A stretch of 39,224 nucleotides of DNA from Bacteroidaceae bacterium (lineage in GTDB: Bacteria > Bacteroidota > Bacteroidia > Bacteroidales > Bacteroidaceae), in assembly GCA_024682395.1 (NCBI GenBank), contig JAIKZH010000033.1:1-39224 (forward strand), in the 5' to 3' direction. Positions 25,354 through 35,459 of the stretch are shown here, in pieces (the stretch's first letter is position 1; every line of letters begins with the position of its first letter). The translations under genes were made by a program, and so were the position numbers. The notes beneath the pieces were generated by a model. It was not told where the DNA came from, ran no database searches, and saw only the letters and a program-made list of their open reading frames with translations.

Positions 25354-25401
25354 AATAATTCCCTGATTATGAACTCATAGAGCACTAATCAGGGAATTAT
25401 T
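25354..25401. terminator. Strong bidirectional hairpin between licD and flotillin genes
   Basis: A perfect 16-bp inverted repeat, AATAATTCCCTGATTA and TAATCAGGGAATTATT, with a 16-base loop, eight bases after the licD stop and 69 bases from the end of the convergent flotillin gene. There is no long T run, but the stem is long and the position fits a two-way terminator. Confidence 0.65.
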
Positions 25402-25470
25402 GTATATTAACTGTCTCAAAAAAGACTATTAATAAGATTTACGATAAATCCGTGAGGATTAAAGCATATT

Positions 25471-26868
25471 CTATCCTTCTGTCACTTCAAAAGGAACACC
25501 CTCTTGTTCAGTCTGTGCTTCAGGTGCAGTTTGCTCTTTTTTCTTACCTAAATATTCAGGTAAGTCCAAACCTGCTTGAGCGAACAAATCATGAAGTGGA
25601 GGAACGCTCTTCATCAAACCAGAAAGGAAGTTTGCAGTAGAGCCCTTTCCGTCAGCACCTGCTCCACTATCCCAAACTGTAACATGGTCAATATTAATAC
25701 CCTTGATTGCCTCAACCTGAGTACGAACTAATTCTGGGAGTTTTTCAATCAAAAGTAATTGATATGCCTTGTCTGGATTTCCGCCGGCTGCTTGAACCAT
25801 CTTATCATAACCAGCAGCTTGTTTTGTAAGCACTTCATAATAACCTTTTGCCTCAGCCTCCATTCTTGCGAAAATAGCATCAGCTTCACCTTTTGCACGT
25901 ACACGAGCCTTTTCAGCCTCTGCTTCAGCCTCAATAATACGACGTTTCTTTTCAATTTCTTGAGCCACAATCACATTGGCTGTTTGAGTAGAACGTTCAC
26001 GTTCAGCACGAGCAATTTCGGCTTCTTTTTCAGCAGCATAAGCCTCTTGCAAAGCACGAGCCTGAGCAACCTTTTCAGCTGCGTTAGCCTTACGTAATGC
26101 TTCAGCCTCAGCCTCACGTCTTGCAGCCTCTGAGTTTGCAATCTCAATCTTTGCAGCATTTTCACCTTGAACGGCCTTTGCGTTAGCTTCACTTGTACAA
26201 ATACGTGCATCTTTCTCTGCATCAGCCTTACCAATTTCACCGACTTTATCCTGTTCAGCAACACGAACCTTAGCTTCATTGATAGCCTTTGCAGCAGCTT
26301 CTCTACCGAGGGCTTCAATATATCCAGATTCGTCTTTGATATCGGTAACATTTACGTTAATCAGTCTAAGACCAATCTTTTTCAATTCAACCTCTACGTT
26401 TGCGCTGATTGCCTCAAGGAACTTGTCACGGTCGTTATTCAATTCCTCAATAGACATCGTTGCAATAACCAGACGAAGTTGTCCGAACAAGATATCACGA
26501 GCCAATTCCTGAATCTGACCAGGAGTTTGTCCAAGCAAACGTTCTGCAGCGGCATTCATATATTCAGGATCAGTACTAATACCAACTGTAAATCGGCTTG
26601 GCACATCGACACGTATATTCTGTCGTGAAAGAGCATTAGTAAGATTCGCATCAATTGAAATAGGAGTCAAACTAAGATATGCATAATCCTGAATGATTGG
26701 CCACACAAAGGTGCCACCACCATGAATACACTTAGCTGAACCTCTATTACCTGTGGTACCATATACCACAAGAATCTTATCAGAAGGACAACGACGATAT
26801 CGATTTATTATCGATATGAACAAGACTAAAGCTACAAAAGCAGCAATAATAATTAAATAGATTTCCAT
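25471..26868 (-). CDS. Flotillin-family (SPFH domain) membrane protein
   Basis: A 465-residue protein with an N-terminal membrane helix (about 4-20), an SPFH/Band 7 domain (about 25-200), then a long Ala/Glu/Lys-rich coiled region with repeated EA(E/A) segments (about 205-345) and a short C-terminal domain. This is the flotillin (FloT/YqiK-like) layout; such proteins oligomerise and organise membrane microdomains. It lies 29 bases downstream of the NfeD-like gene, the usual partner pair. Its specific cargo is unknown. Confidence 0.9.
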   Translation of the reverse strand: MEIYLIIIAAFVALVLFISIINRYRRCPSDKILVVYGTTGNRGSAKCIHGGGTFVWPIIQDYAYLSLTPISIDANLTNALSRQNIRVDVPSRFTVGISTDPEYMNAAAERLLGQTPGQIQELARDILFGQLRLVIATMSIEELNNDRDKFLEAISANVEVELKKIGLRLINVNVTDIKDESGYIEALGREAAAKAINEAKVRVAEQDKVGEIGKADAEKDARICTSEANAKAVQGENAAKIEIANSEAARREAEAEALRKANAAEKVAQARALQEAYAAEKEAEIARAERERSTQTANVIVAQEIEKKRRIIEAEAEAEKARVRAKGEADAIFARMEAEAKGYYEVLTKQAAGYDKMVQAAGGNPDKAYQLLLIEKLPELVRTQVEAIKGINIDHVTVWDSGAGADGKGSTANFLSGLMKSVPPLHDLFAQAGLDLPEYLGKKKEQTAPEAQTEQEGVPFEVTEG

Positions 26869-26897
26869 GTTATATAAATTTTATGGTTAATATTTTA

Positions 26898-27494
26898 TTA
26901 TATTACAAGATTATATTGTGTATTTACAACTTTTACTGTTTCATGATCAACAATCTCTACAATTTTCACATTTTGACCAGAGGCAATCTCGTCCTCATCA
27001 GTGAGAGCATTTATTTCATGTACAGAGCCATCAATACTTATCTGTACTTTTCCCTTTCCAGTGCATCCAGCAGGGATTCTGATATATACAGATGCAGATT
27101 TTCCCAAACAATCATTAATAGAGAAGGCTCCATTTTTTTCCAATTTACGAGTCTGTTTATAAATAATGATAAACATACCCACAAATGCACAACCAATTAA
27201 GAAAGCTACTAAAATCAAAAGTAATGAACTACTGATGCTATTATACAAACAAACACCAGCCCAACCAAATCCGAGGAAGAAATTAACCAAGTTCTTTATT
27301 GAGAATAAATTAATTCCATTGCCAAGATCCATTGTATCACTTCCATCGAAATCAACCGTAATATCAGAATGATCCATTCCAATCAAAGTAAGAATCAGCT
27401 GAATCACAAATATCAAGGAAGCAACAATTGAGCAGCCCCAAAATACCTGCAGAAGCGTATCCATATTATTAAATTGATTAATTAGTTCTCCCAT
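26898..27494 (-). CDS. NfeD-like/YqiJ-type membrane protein with OB-fold
   Basis: A 198-residue protein with an N-terminal membrane helix (about 15-38), two further helices (about 66-115) and a C-terminal soluble domain of about 70 residues (GKSASVYIRIPAGCTGKGKV onwards) that looks like the NfeD OB-fold. Such proteins are co-encoded with flotillins and thought to act with them in the membrane. It is the first gene of a two-gene minus-strand operon; a TATATTTG box at 27592-27599 is a candidate promoter element. Confidence 0.8.
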   Translation of the reverse strand: MGELINQFNNMDTLLQVFWGCSIVASLIFVIQLILTLIGMDHSDITVDFDGSDTMDLGNGINLFSIKNLVNFFLGFGWAGVCLYNSISSSLLLILVAFLIGCAFVGMFIIIYKQTRKLEKNGAFSINDCLGKSASVYIRIPAGCTGKGKVQISIDGSVHEINALTDEDEIASGQNVKIVEIVDHETVKVVNTQYNLVI

Positions 27495-27591
27495 AGTTTA
27501 TTAGTTTATAATTGTTTTACACTATTTATATTAATACACTTAGACTCTTACATCAAGACTGATATTTTGCTTTATAACATATATTATTTGG

Positions 27592-27599
27592 CAAATATA
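27592..27599 (-). promoter_or_regulatory. -7 box of the flotillin operon
   Basis: The minus strand reads TATATTTG, matching TAnnTTTG, about 98 bases before the NfeD-like start codon. No convincing -33 element. Confidence 0.4.
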
Positions 27600-27700
27600 A
27601 GTTATTTTTCGCTAACTCTACATCTTTTGTACATTTTTATAGTTTATAATTAACAATAATCATACTTCTTTCATATAATGTATGGAAAGTAGCATAAAGA

Positions 27701-27907
27701 TCATTCGTCGATAAATTCCAGTATATCACCAGGACTACATTCCAAAACCTTACAAAGAGAATCAAGAGTCGTAAACCGAATAGCCTTTGCCTTACCAGTC
27801 TTTAATATAGAGAGATTGGCTGGCGTTATACCGATTTGCTCCGCTAGTTCATTAGAAGAAATTTTGCGTTTAGCCATCATTACATCTAAATTTACTATTA
27901 TAGCCAT
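27701..27907 (-). CDS. Small XRE/Cro-type transcriptional regulator
   Basis: A 68-residue single-domain helix-turn-helix protein: the recognition region SSNELAEQIGITPANLSILKTG is typical, and the C-terminus ECSPGDILEFI is characteristic of the YozG/Cro-like small regulators. These usually sit beside a DUF2975 membrane protein, but none is present here. It lies alone between the flotillin operon and uxuA, so its target is unclear; divergence from uxuA makes that gene a candidate, as a guess. It has a good promoter at 27971-28002. Confidence 0.85.
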   Translation of the reverse strand: MAIIVNLDVMMAKRKISSNELAEQIGITPANLSILKTGKAKAIRFTTLDSLCKVLECSPGDILEFIDE

Positions 27908-27970
27908 TTTTATCTATGCGTATTTGAGGTTCGAATTATCAAATAAGATTTAATTTTTATTATTTTTCAG

Positions 27971-28002
27971 CAAATATATATCGCTTTTCGATAATTAACA
28001 AA
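27971..28002 (-). promoter_or_regulatory. Promoter of the XRE regulator
   Basis: On the minus strand TTTG (27999-28002), 20 bases, then TATATTTG (27971-27978), a good -33/-7 pair. The leader would be about 60 bases. Confidence 0.6.
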
Positions 28003-28177
28003 GAAAATTTTCATTTTTCGTAAGAAAACCATAATTATTTAACATTTCTTAACAGACAACAATTCTTTGACCTTGATTGTAAAGGTTTTTTCAGATTAGA
28101 ATTACATATAGAATATTTTTATAAGATTATTAAAAATAAAACATACGACATATTCCAATTATATCAAATAAAAATTG

Positions 28178-28185
28178 TATCTTTG
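28178..28185 (+). promoter_or_regulatory. -7 box of uxuA-uxuB
   Basis: TATCTTTG matches TAnnTTTG, about 108 bases before the uxuA start; the remaining leader (28186-28292) holds no gene and is AT-rich. A -33 element is weak. Confidence 0.5.
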
Positions 28186-28292
28186 CACTTGAATGTTTAT
28201 TAAACAATTCATTAATTTGGATTCATACGTATTCATTCAAACGAGAAACTAAATTAATTTTATTCAACAACATACGAATATTAAATAATACA

Positions 28293-29546
28293 ATGGAAAA
28301 AACTTGGAGATGGTTTGGCAAGAAAGATAAGATTACGCTTGCCCAACTCAAACAAATAGGAGTTGAGGGAATTGTAACAGCATTACACGATGTACCCCTC
28401 GGTGAAGTATGGACACGAGAGAAAATTCGCGATTTACGTGAATATATCGAAAGTTATGGCATGCGTTGGAGCGTGGTAGAGTCCCTTCCAGTCGTTGAAA
28501 CCATCAAATATGGCGGTCCTGACCGTGATGAACAAATTGAAGTATACAAAGAGTCACTTCGCAACTTGTCTGCAGAAGGTATCCACTGCATCTGCTACAA
28601 CTTCATGCCTGTGTTAGACTGGGCTCGAACTGACCTTTTCCACAATAATCCAAACGGAGCCACAAACTTATATTTCAACTATGCTGAATTTGCATATTTC
28701 GACATATATATTTTGAAACGCCCAGGTGCACGCGAAGAATGGGCTCAGTTCACTTTCCCTGCTGGTGTAGGTGAAGGTCGTAACGTGTTAGCTGAATGCG
28801 ATGAATTGGCAAAGACCATGACACCTGAAAAAGATCACAAACTCGTTGAAAACATCGTAATCAAGACTCAAGGTTTCGTTAGCGGTAATTTCAGCGAAAA
28901 CGACGAAGCTCCAGTACAAAAGTTCCGCGAGTTCCTCGAACTATACAAGGGCATCGACAAGGCACAATTGCGTGAGAACATGAAATACTTCCTCGAAGCT
29001 ATTATGCCAGTATGTGAGGAATGCAATATGAACATGTGTGTTCACCCAGACGATCCACCTATCGAGATTCTCGGTCTGCCACGTATCGTACGTACTGAGG
29101 AAGATATTCAATGGTTCCTCGATGCAGTTCCAAACAAGCACAATGGTTTGACTTTCTGTGCAGGTTCACTTAGCGCAGGAGCATATAACAACGTAGTAGA
29201 AATGGCTAAGAAGTTCGCTTCACGCACACACTTCATACACTTACGTTCATGTCACATCTTCCCTAATGGTGACTTCACAGAAGCTTCTCACCTTGGTGGT
29301 CGTGCAGATCTTATCGAACTTTGCCGCATATTTGAGAAAGAGAATCCTGCATTACCAATGCGTGTGGATCATGGTATGACATTTACAGATCAACCAGGCG
29401 GTATCATGGACGAAAGCAGTCACGGACACAACGCCGGCTATACTCTTCTCGGTCGTATGTTTGCTATGGGTCAGGTACAAGGAATCATTGCAACTGTTGA
29501 TCGTGAATTGGGTATTGAATACAAACAACCAGGATTTTTTGATTAA
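28293..29546 (+). CDS. uxuA: Mannonate dehydratase (UxuA)
   Basis: A 417-residue TIM-barrel enzyme that dehydrates D-mannonate to 2-keto-3-deoxygluconate in glucuronate breakdown. The family N-terminus KTWRWFGKKDKITLAQLKQ, then GVEGIVTALHDVP, is clear, and metal or catalytic segments appear as CVHPDDPP, FCAGSLSAG, HLRSCH and MRVDHG. It is a little longer than E. coli UxuA. uxuB follows 30 bases later, so the pair converts fructuronate to KDG. No dedicated regulator or kinase is nearby. Confidence 0.94.
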   Translation: MEKTWRWFGKKDKITLAQLKQIGVEGIVTALHDVPLGEVWTREKIRDLREYIESYGMRWSVVESLPVVETIKYGGPDRDEQIEVYKESLRNLSAEGIHCICYNFMPVLDWARTDLFHNNPNGATNLYFNYAEFAYFDIYILKRPGAREEWAQFTFPAGVGEGRNVLAECDELAKTMTPEKDHKLVENIVIKTQGFVSGNFSENDEAPVQKFREFLELYKGIDKAQLRENMKYFLEAIMPVCEECNMNMCVHPDDPPIEILGLPRIVRTEEDIQWFLDAVPNKHNGLTFCAGSLSAGAYNNVVEMAKKFASRTHFIHLRSCHIFPNGDFTEASHLGGRADLIELCRIFEKENPALPMRVDHGMTFTDQPGGIMDESSHGHNAGYTLLGRMFAMGQVQGIIATVDRELGIEYKQPGFFD

Positions 29547-29576
29547 TTCATAATGCATAAATCATAATATCATCAT

Positions 29577-31163
29577 ATGAAACTTAATGATATTTTCAGC
29601 GGTCAGATGAATGCCGCAGAATGGGAAGCTAAAGGTTATGAGCTACCTAAATTTGACATTGCTAAAGTGCGCGAGAAAACTGCAAAGGAACCAACATGGG
29701 TACATTTCGGTGGAGGTAATATCTTCCGTGCTTTCCCTGCAGCAATTCTAAACGATGCACTTAACACGGGTAAATATGACCGTGGCGTCATAGTTGCCGA
29801 GACATTCGACTTTGAAGTAATAGATAAGGCTTATGCCCCATACAATAACTTATCATTGTTAGTATCACTCCAGTCAACAGGTACAATTGAAAAGAAAGTG
29901 ATTGCCTCTGTAACTGAAGCATTAAAGGCTGACCCACAATTCCAAGATTGGAATCGCTTAGTGGAAATCTTCAAGAACCCAAGTCTTCAGATGATTTCGT
30001 TCACAATCACAGAGAAAGGATATACTTTCAATGAAGCAGATTTGGCACGTGGAATGCAACCTTTGTTTGCCATGGGTAAAGTAACAACCTTGCTTTACGA
30101 ACGTTGGAAAGCAGGCGAACTTCCTTTAACTATTCAGAGTATGGATAATTGCTCACACAATGGAGATAAGGTTAAAGCAGGTGTTTTTGCATATGCAGAA
30201 CGTTGGGTTAGCGACGGACTTGTACCAGAAGCATTCTTGGCATACTTGAAAGACGAAAAGAAGATTACATTCCCTTGGTCAATGATTGACAAGATTACTC
30301 CACGCCCACACGTAAAAGTTAAGGAAATGTTGGCTGCAGATGGCTTTGAGGATAATGATTATATCGAGACAGAGAAACACACTTTCACAGCTCCATTCGT
30401 GAATGCAGAAGAGGTACAATATCTTGTAATAGAAGATAATTATACAAACGGACGTCCACCACTCGATTTAGGTGGAGCACTATACACTACTCGTGAGACA
30501 GTTGATAAAGTTGAGACAATGAAGGTAACTACATGTCTTAATCCACTTCATACAGCAATGTCTCTATACGGATGTATGTTAGGTTACACACTTATCAGTG
30601 CAGAGATGGCTGATGAAGATTTACGTCCATTCGTTCAAAAGATTGGATATATGGAAGCAATGCCTGTAGTAGTTGATCCAGGTGTATTAAACCCATATGA
30701 GTTTATTGGTGCTGTAATCAATCGCCGCCTGCCTAACCCATTCATGCCAGATGCGCCACAGCGTATCGCAATGGATACCAGTCAGAAACTACCTATCCGT
30801 TTCGGTGAAACACTGAAAAAATATTGTGCTCGTGGATTAGACAAATCAAACCTTGTACTTATCCCACTCACATTAGCTGGATATGCACGCTATTTGAAGG
30901 GTATAAAAGACGATGGAACACCATTTGAATGCTCACCAGACCCTATGCTTGAAGAATTGCAACAAATCGTTGCTCCGTTAGAGATTGGAAAGCCTGATCA
31001 AGACTGGTCTCCATTGAAGAAGCTTTACACACGCAAAGATGTATTTGGACTCAACCTTTACGAAGCTGGTCTTGGTGATCAAATCGAAGGTATGGTTAAA
31101 GAACTCTTTGCAGGCAATGGTGCAGTGCGCAAAACATTGCACAAATATGTTGCAGCAAGATAA
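29577..31163 (+). CDS. uxuB: Mannitol dehydrogenase-family oxidoreductase, probable fructuronate reductase (UxuB)
   Basis: A 528-residue member of the long-chain mannitol dehydrogenase family, with a nucleotide-binding glycine loop in FGGGNIFRAF (about 43-52) and the family motif TIQSMDNCSHNGDK. Context right after uxuA indicates reduction of fructuronate to mannonate with NADH. It is longer than E. coli UxuB (about 486 residues), as in Bacteroidetes homologues. Assignment of UxuB over UxaB or other mannitol dehydrogenases rests mainly on the neighbour. Confidence 0.88.
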   Translation: MKLNDIFSGQMNAAEWEAKGYELPKFDIAKVREKTAKEPTWVHFGGGNIFRAFPAAILNDALNTGKYDRGVIVAETFDFEVIDKAYAPYNNLSLLVSLQSTGTIEKKVIASVTEALKADPQFQDWNRLVEIFKNPSLQMISFTITEKGYTFNEADLARGMQPLFAMGKVTTLLYERWKAGELPLTIQSMDNCSHNGDKVKAGVFAYAERWVSDGLVPEAFLAYLKDEKKITFPWSMIDKITPRPHVKVKEMLAADGFEDNDYIETEKHTFTAPFVNAEEVQYLVIEDNYTNGRPPLDLGGALYTTRETVDKVETMKVTTCLNPLHTAMSLYGCMLGYTLISAEMADEDLRPFVQKIGYMEAMPVVVDPGVLNPYEFIGAVINRRLPNPFMPDAPQRIAMDTSQKLPIRFGETLKKYCARGLDKSNLVLIPLTLAGYARYLKGIKDDGTPFECSPDPMLEELQQIVAPLEIGKPDQDWSPLKKLYTRKDVFGLNLYEAGLGDQIEGMVKELFAGNGAVRKTLHKYVAAR

Positions 31164-31193
31164 TTGACTTTTTACTGATTATCGTTGAAGATT

Positions 31194-31586
31194 ATGAAAT
31201 ACAGAGATATTTTTGGGATAGCAATAGTATGTATGCTGATGTGTGCATGCGACACATCACTACAGAGAAAGCATCTGGTCGGTAAATGGACGCAAGTGAA
31301 CATTGAAAGCAGAATTGCAAATGGAGAGCCAGAGGAAACCAAAGAAACTGCCATATGGACATTTCTCAACGATTCAACATATTCCATTGAGGACGAAGAA
31401 CAAACCGAAACAGGACGATGGGAGTTGACAGACAGTGTACTGACTTTATTTGCCATCAACGAAGATGACAGTATAAAAACCAACTATCATGTCATACTAT
31501 GTCAAAACGACTCACTCGTCCATAGTTCGGAAGTTGAATCCGACTATGGTATAATTACAGAAATAACTACTTTAATAAAAAAATGA
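31194..31586 (+). CDS. Small lipocalin-like lipoprotein
   Basis: From ATG 31194 (an in-frame TTG at 31185 would add three residues) the protein has about 130 residues with a lipoprotein signal ending CMLMCACD. The mature part reads as a small beta-barrel: GKWTQVNIES, then TAIWTFLNDSTYSI, GRWELTDSVL and YHVILCQND, a pattern of lipocalin-like Bacteroidetes lipoproteins. Function unknown. Its end overlaps the LysE gene start by four bases, so they are co-translated. Confidence 0.75.
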   Translation: MKYRDIFGIAIVCMLMCACDTSLQRKHLVGKWTQVNIESRIANGEPEETKETAIWTFLNDSTYSIEDEEQTETGRWELTDSVLTLFAINEDDSIKTNYHVILCQNDSLVHSSEVESDYGIITEITTLIKK

Positions 31587-32338
31587 TTTTAGAACTTTTA
31601 CAAGCAGCTACTCCTGTACAACTTCCACGATACGAAACATTTCAAGACTGGTTACAAGATACCAGTTACATCGAAATGATATTTAAAGGACTGATTATAG
31701 GAATCTTCCTTTCAGCCCCAATGGGGCCTGTTGGTATTCTTTGTATTCAAAGAACACTCAACAAAGGACGATGGGAAGGATTTACCACTGGTGTGGGAGC
31801 AGCTCTTTCAGATTTAATATACGCTATTATCACTGGTTTTGCCATGAACCTTATAGTTAGTATCATTGATGATCCTGTCATTGCATGGTGGTCAAAAATA
31901 GCCGGTGGTGCCATACTCTTTCTTTTTGGTATTTACACATTCTTCTCCAAGCCTAAAAACGGGCTAAAACCTACTAAAAGAAATAAAGGAACACTGTTAC
32001 AGAATTTCCTGACAGGTTTATTCATAACACTCTCCAATCCATTCATCATAATATTCATCATACCACTATTCAGTACCTACTCCTTCATTATTGTAGGTAA
32101 CTTTATAGCACAAATTGTTGGCTATCTGTTCCTTGTAGTGGGAGCACTTTTATGGTGGTTGGTATTAACATGGTTGGTTGACAAAGTGCGGAACAGATAC
32201 AATGTGAGAATTATATGGATATTAAACCGTACAATCGGTATTGCGGTGATGATAACCGCAATCATAATGATCATATACGTTTTGACAGGACATTCCATTG
32301 ATTTCAATGACTTTAAATTTCCATTCAACATAGTATAA
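31583..32338 (+). CDS. LysE-family translocator
   Basis: A 251-residue inner-membrane protein with about six hydrophobic segments. The LysE/RhtB N-terminal signature is visible in FLSAPMGPVGILCIQRTLNK (about 42-61), and a second typical segment reads FITLSNPFIIIFI. It presumably exports an amino acid or related metabolite. A longer N-terminal tail than E. coli members (about 33 residues) is present. The rfbD gene starts six bases after it. Confidence 0.88.
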   Translation: MILELLQAATPVQLPRYETFQDWLQDTSYIEMIFKGLIIGIFLSAPMGPVGILCIQRTLNKGRWEGFTTGVGAALSDLIYAIITGFAMNLIVSIIDDPVIAWWSKIAGGAILFLFGIYTFFSKPKNGLKPTKRNKGTLLQNFLTGLFITLSNPFIIIFIIPLFSTYSFIIVGNFIAQIVGYLFLVVGALLWWLVLTWLVDKVRNRYNVRIIWILNRTIGIAVMITAIIMIIYVLTGHSIDFNDFKFPFNIV

Positions 32339-32344
32339 ATACTT

Positions 32345-33202
32345 ATGATAAAGAATATCTTAATAACTGGTTGCAACGGACAACTCGGCAACGAGATGCA
32401 ATTACAAGCAAAACAATTTAATCAGTATAATTTCTATTTTACTGATGTTGAAGAGCTTGACATCACAGATAAACAGAAAATCGACAATTTCGTTGATGAA
32501 CACAACATTGATTGTATTGTGAATTGCGCTGCATACACAGCTGTTGACAAAGCTGAAGACAATGAAGAGTTGTGTAACCTCCTAAACAACATTGCACCAG
32601 GATATCTTGCTAATGCTATTAATCGTCGTGGAGGTTCAATGATACAAATCTCTACCGATTATGTTTTCGATGGAACCAACCACACACCATATACAGAAGA
32701 ACAACCGACATCACCTAATTCTGTATATGGAAAAACTAAATTGGCTGGAGAACAAAATGTGCAGAAAGAATGCCCAAACTCCATGATAATCAGAACTGCA
32801 TGGCTATATTCCACTTTTGGAAACAATTTCGTAAAAACCATGATTCGATTAGGAAAAGAACGTAATGAACTTGGAGTTATATTCGATCAGATAGGCACAC
32901 CTACATATGCCAGAGACCTTGCTATAGTTATCATGACAGCCATTCAAGAAGGAATAAAACCTGGCATATATCATTTCTCTAACGAAGGAGTGATATCATG
33001 GTATGATTTCACAAAAGCAATACATCGAATTGCAGGTATCAACACATGTAGTGTATCACCACTTCACACAAACGAATACCCTGCCAAGGCTCCAAGACCT
33101 GCATATTCAGTTTTAGACAAGACAAAAATTAAGAAAACATATAATATCACAATCCCATATTGGGAAGATAGTTTAAAAGATTGTATAAATAATTTAGGAT
33201 AA
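32345..33202 (+). CDS. rfbD: dTDP-4-dehydrorhamnose reductase
   Basis: A 285-residue extended short-chain dehydrogenase that makes dTDP-L-rhamnose, the last step of the pathway. It has the Rossmann loop GCNGQLGNEM (about 8-17), STDYVFDG and the catalytic YxxxK as VYGKTKLAGE. rfbA, rfbB and rfbC are not in the window. In Bacteroidales rfbD is often found next to prfC, as here (36 bases apart). Confidence 0.93.
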   Translation: MIKNILITGCNGQLGNEMQLQAKQFNQYNFYFTDVEELDITDKQKIDNFVDEHNIDCIVNCAAYTAVDKAEDNEELCNLLNNIAPGYLANAINRRGGSMIQISTDYVFDGTNHTPYTEEQPTSPNSVYGKTKLAGEQNVQKECPNSMIIRTAWLYSTFGNNFVKTMIRLGKERNELGVIFDQIGTPTYARDLAIVIMTAIQEGIKPGIYHFSNEGVISWYDFTKAIHRIAGINTCSVSPLHTNEYPAKAPRPAYSVLDKTKIKKTYNITIPYWEDSLKDCINNLG

Positions 33203-33238
33203 CACGCTACAACACATTGTAGGAATGCACTATAACAG

Positions 33239-34810
33239 ATGAATGAACAAGAAATAAACAAAAGACGTACATTTGCCATCATTTCTCACCCTGACGCAGG
33301 TAAAACAACTTTGACTGAGAAGTTACTTCTTTTTGGTGGACAAATACAAGTTGCAGGTGCTGTAAAATCAAATAAAATCAAGAAATCTGCAACATCAGAC
33401 TGGATGGAAATCGAAAAGCAACGTGGTATTTCCGTTTCCACCTCAGTTATGGAGTTTGATTACAACGGATATAAAGTAAACATATTAGACACTCCTGGTC
33501 ACCAGGATTTCTGCGAAGATACATTCAGAACCCTCACAGCTGTTGATAGTGCTATAATCGTAATAGACGGAGCTAAAGGTGTTGAGGCTCAGACACGCAA
33601 ACTGATGACAGTGTGTAGAATGCGAAAAACACCTGTTATTGTTTTTATTAATAAGATGGACCGCGAAGGACGTGATCCGTTCGACTTATTAGATGAAGTT
33701 GAAGCCGAACTACAAATCAATGTACGTCCTTTATCATGGCCAATCAATCAAGGTCAACGTTTCAAAGGTGTGTACAATATCTATGAAAATAATCTCAACC
33801 TATTCACTCCTGACAAACAGGTTGTTACAGAAAAAGTTGAGGTTGACATAAACAGCGATGAGTTGAATCAACGTGTGGGAGACGAAGATGCAGAAAAACT
33901 AAGAGAAGACTTAGACCTCATAAATGGTGTATATCCCGAATTTGACACTGAGAAATATCTCGAAGCAGAGGTGGCACCAGTATTCTTCGGAAGTGCATTG
34001 AACAACTTCGGTGTTCAAGAACTCTTGGATTGTTTCGTTAAGATTGCTCCAAGTCCACGACCAACACAAGCTGAAGAAAGAATGATTGAACCTACAGAAC
34101 GTAAGTTTACTGGGTTTATCTTTAAAATCACAGCTAATATCGACCCGAACCACCGTTCATGTACAGCATTCTGTAAGGTCTGCTCTGGAAAATTTGTCAG
34201 AAATGCGCCATATCAGCACATTCGACAAGGTAAAACTGTACGTTTCTCCTCACCAACACAATTCATGGCTCAAAAGAAGAGCACTATCGACGAAGCCTAC
34301 CCAGGCGATATTGTCGGTTTACCAGACAATGGAATCTTTAAGATAGGTGATACTTTAACTGAGGGCGAGCAACTACATTTCAAAGGACTACCAAGTTTCT
34401 CACCAGAAATGTTCAAATACATTGAGAATGCCGATCCAATGAAAACAAAACAACTGGAAAAAGGTATTAACCAATTAATGGACGAAGGTGTCGCTCAGTT
34501 GTTTATAAATCAGTTCAACGGAAGAAAACTTATCGGAACCGTTGGTCAACTTCAATTCGAAGTAATACAATACAGACTTGAAAACGAATATAATGCATTG
34601 TGCAGATGGGAACCTGTGAGTCTGTATAAAGCTTGTTGGATAGAAAGTGATGATGAAGCCGAACTTGACGCATTCAAGAAACGTAAATACCAATATATGG
34701 CAAAAGACCGAGACGGCCGCGACGTATTCCTTGCCGACTCTAATTATGTGTTACAGATGGCTCAACAAGATTTCAAACACATCAAATTCCACTTCACAAG
34801 CGAGTATTAA
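33239..34810 (+). CDS. prfC: Peptide chain release factor 3
   Basis: A 523-residue translational GTPase that recycles RF1/RF2 from the ribosome. G motifs: HPDAGKTT (G1), the RF3-specific [13 protein letters not shown] (G2 region), DTPGHQDF (G3) and NKMD (G4). Domains II and III follow, ending with KFHFTSEY. Length fits RF3 rather than EF-G, which is longer. Confidence 0.97.
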   Translation: MNEQEINKRRTFAIISHPDAGKTTLTEKLLLFGGQIQVAGAVKSNKIKKSATSDWMEIEKQRGISVSTSVMEFDYNGYKVNILDTPGHQDFCEDTFRTLTAVDSAIIVIDGAKGVEAQTRKLMTVCRMRKTPVIVFINKMDREGRDPFDLLDEVEAELQINVRPLSWPINQGQRFKGVYNIYENNLNLFTPDKQVVTEKVEVDINSDELNQRVGDEDAEKLREDLDLINGVYPEFDTEKYLEAEVAPVFFGSALNNFGVQELLDCFVKIAPSPRPTQAEERMIEPTERKFTGFIFKITANIDPNHRSCTAFCKVCSGKFVRNAPYQHIRQGKTVRFSSPTQFMAQKKSTIDEAYPGDIVGLPDNGIFKIGDTLTEGEQLHFKGLPSFSPEMFKYIENADPMKTKQLEKGINQLMDEGVAQLFINQFNGRKLIGTVGQLQFEVIQYRLENEYNALCRWEPVSLYKACWIESDDEAELDAFKKRKYQYMAKDRDGRDVFLADSNYVLQMAQQDFKHIKFHFTSEY

Positions 34811-34871
34811 GGTTTTATCAATATTCATTTTCAAAAGACATCATCAAGATAATATATAAAATAAGAATGAG

Positions 34872-35438
34872 ATGTTAGCAGACGAAGTAAAAAAAGCGAT
34901 AGAGGTCATGAAACAAGGTGGAGTAATCCTTTACCCTACAGATACTGTCTGGGGGATAGGATGTGATGCCACTAATCCCGAAGCTGTAAAAAAAGTATAT
35001 GAAATAAAGAAGCGCGACGATTCAAAAGCATTAATCTGTCTTGTTGATTCCGACGCCAGACTATCCAGATATGTGCGAAATGTAGCAGATGTTACATGGG
35101 ACATGATTGAATTATCAACCAAACCTCTTACAATCATCTTTGACAATGCTACAGGATTGGCTCCCAATCTATTAGCAGAAGATGGAAGTGTAGGAATCAG
35201 AATCACCAAGGAACAATTCTCAAAAGAATTATGTTATCGTTTTCAGAAACCAATTGTTTCTACAAGCGCAAACATCAGCGGAGAACCAACTGCACAGACA
35301 TTCGATGAAATAAGTGATGAAATAAAAAATGCAGTAGATTATGTGGTGAGATACAATCAACGATGCAAAGAGAAACATCAACCCTCAAGCATCGTAAAAA
35401 TTGATTCTAACGGCAAATTCCAGATAATAAGAGAATAA
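34872..35438 (+). CDS. L-threonylcarbamoyladenylate synthase (Sua5/YciO/YrdC family)
   Basis: A 188-residue YrdC-fold protein that makes threonylcarbamoyl-AMP for t6A37 tRNA modification. The signature GGVILYPTDTVWGIGCDA (about 16-33) is complete, followed by KKRDDSKALICLV and STSANISGEP. No C-terminal Sua5 extension is present, so it is the short TsaC-like form. It may be co-transcribed with prfC and the ClC gene 21 bases downstream. Confidence 0.93.
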   Translation: MLADEVKKAIEVMKQGGVILYPTDTVWGIGCDATNPEAVKKVYEIKKRDDSKALICLVDSDARLSRYVRNVADVTWDMIELSTKPLTIIFDNATGLAPNLLAEDGSVGIRITKEQFSKELCYRFQKPIVSTSANISGEPTAQTFDEISDEIKNAVDYVVRYNQRCKEKHQPSSIVKIDSNGKFQIIRE

Positions 35439-35459
35439 AAACAGATAAGTACCAACAGA

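Noticed and set aside
25354..25401. CRISPR or transposon end for the 16-bp inverted repeat
   Set aside because: Single pair with a short loop between convergent gene ends, no spacers and no transposase; a terminator explains it.
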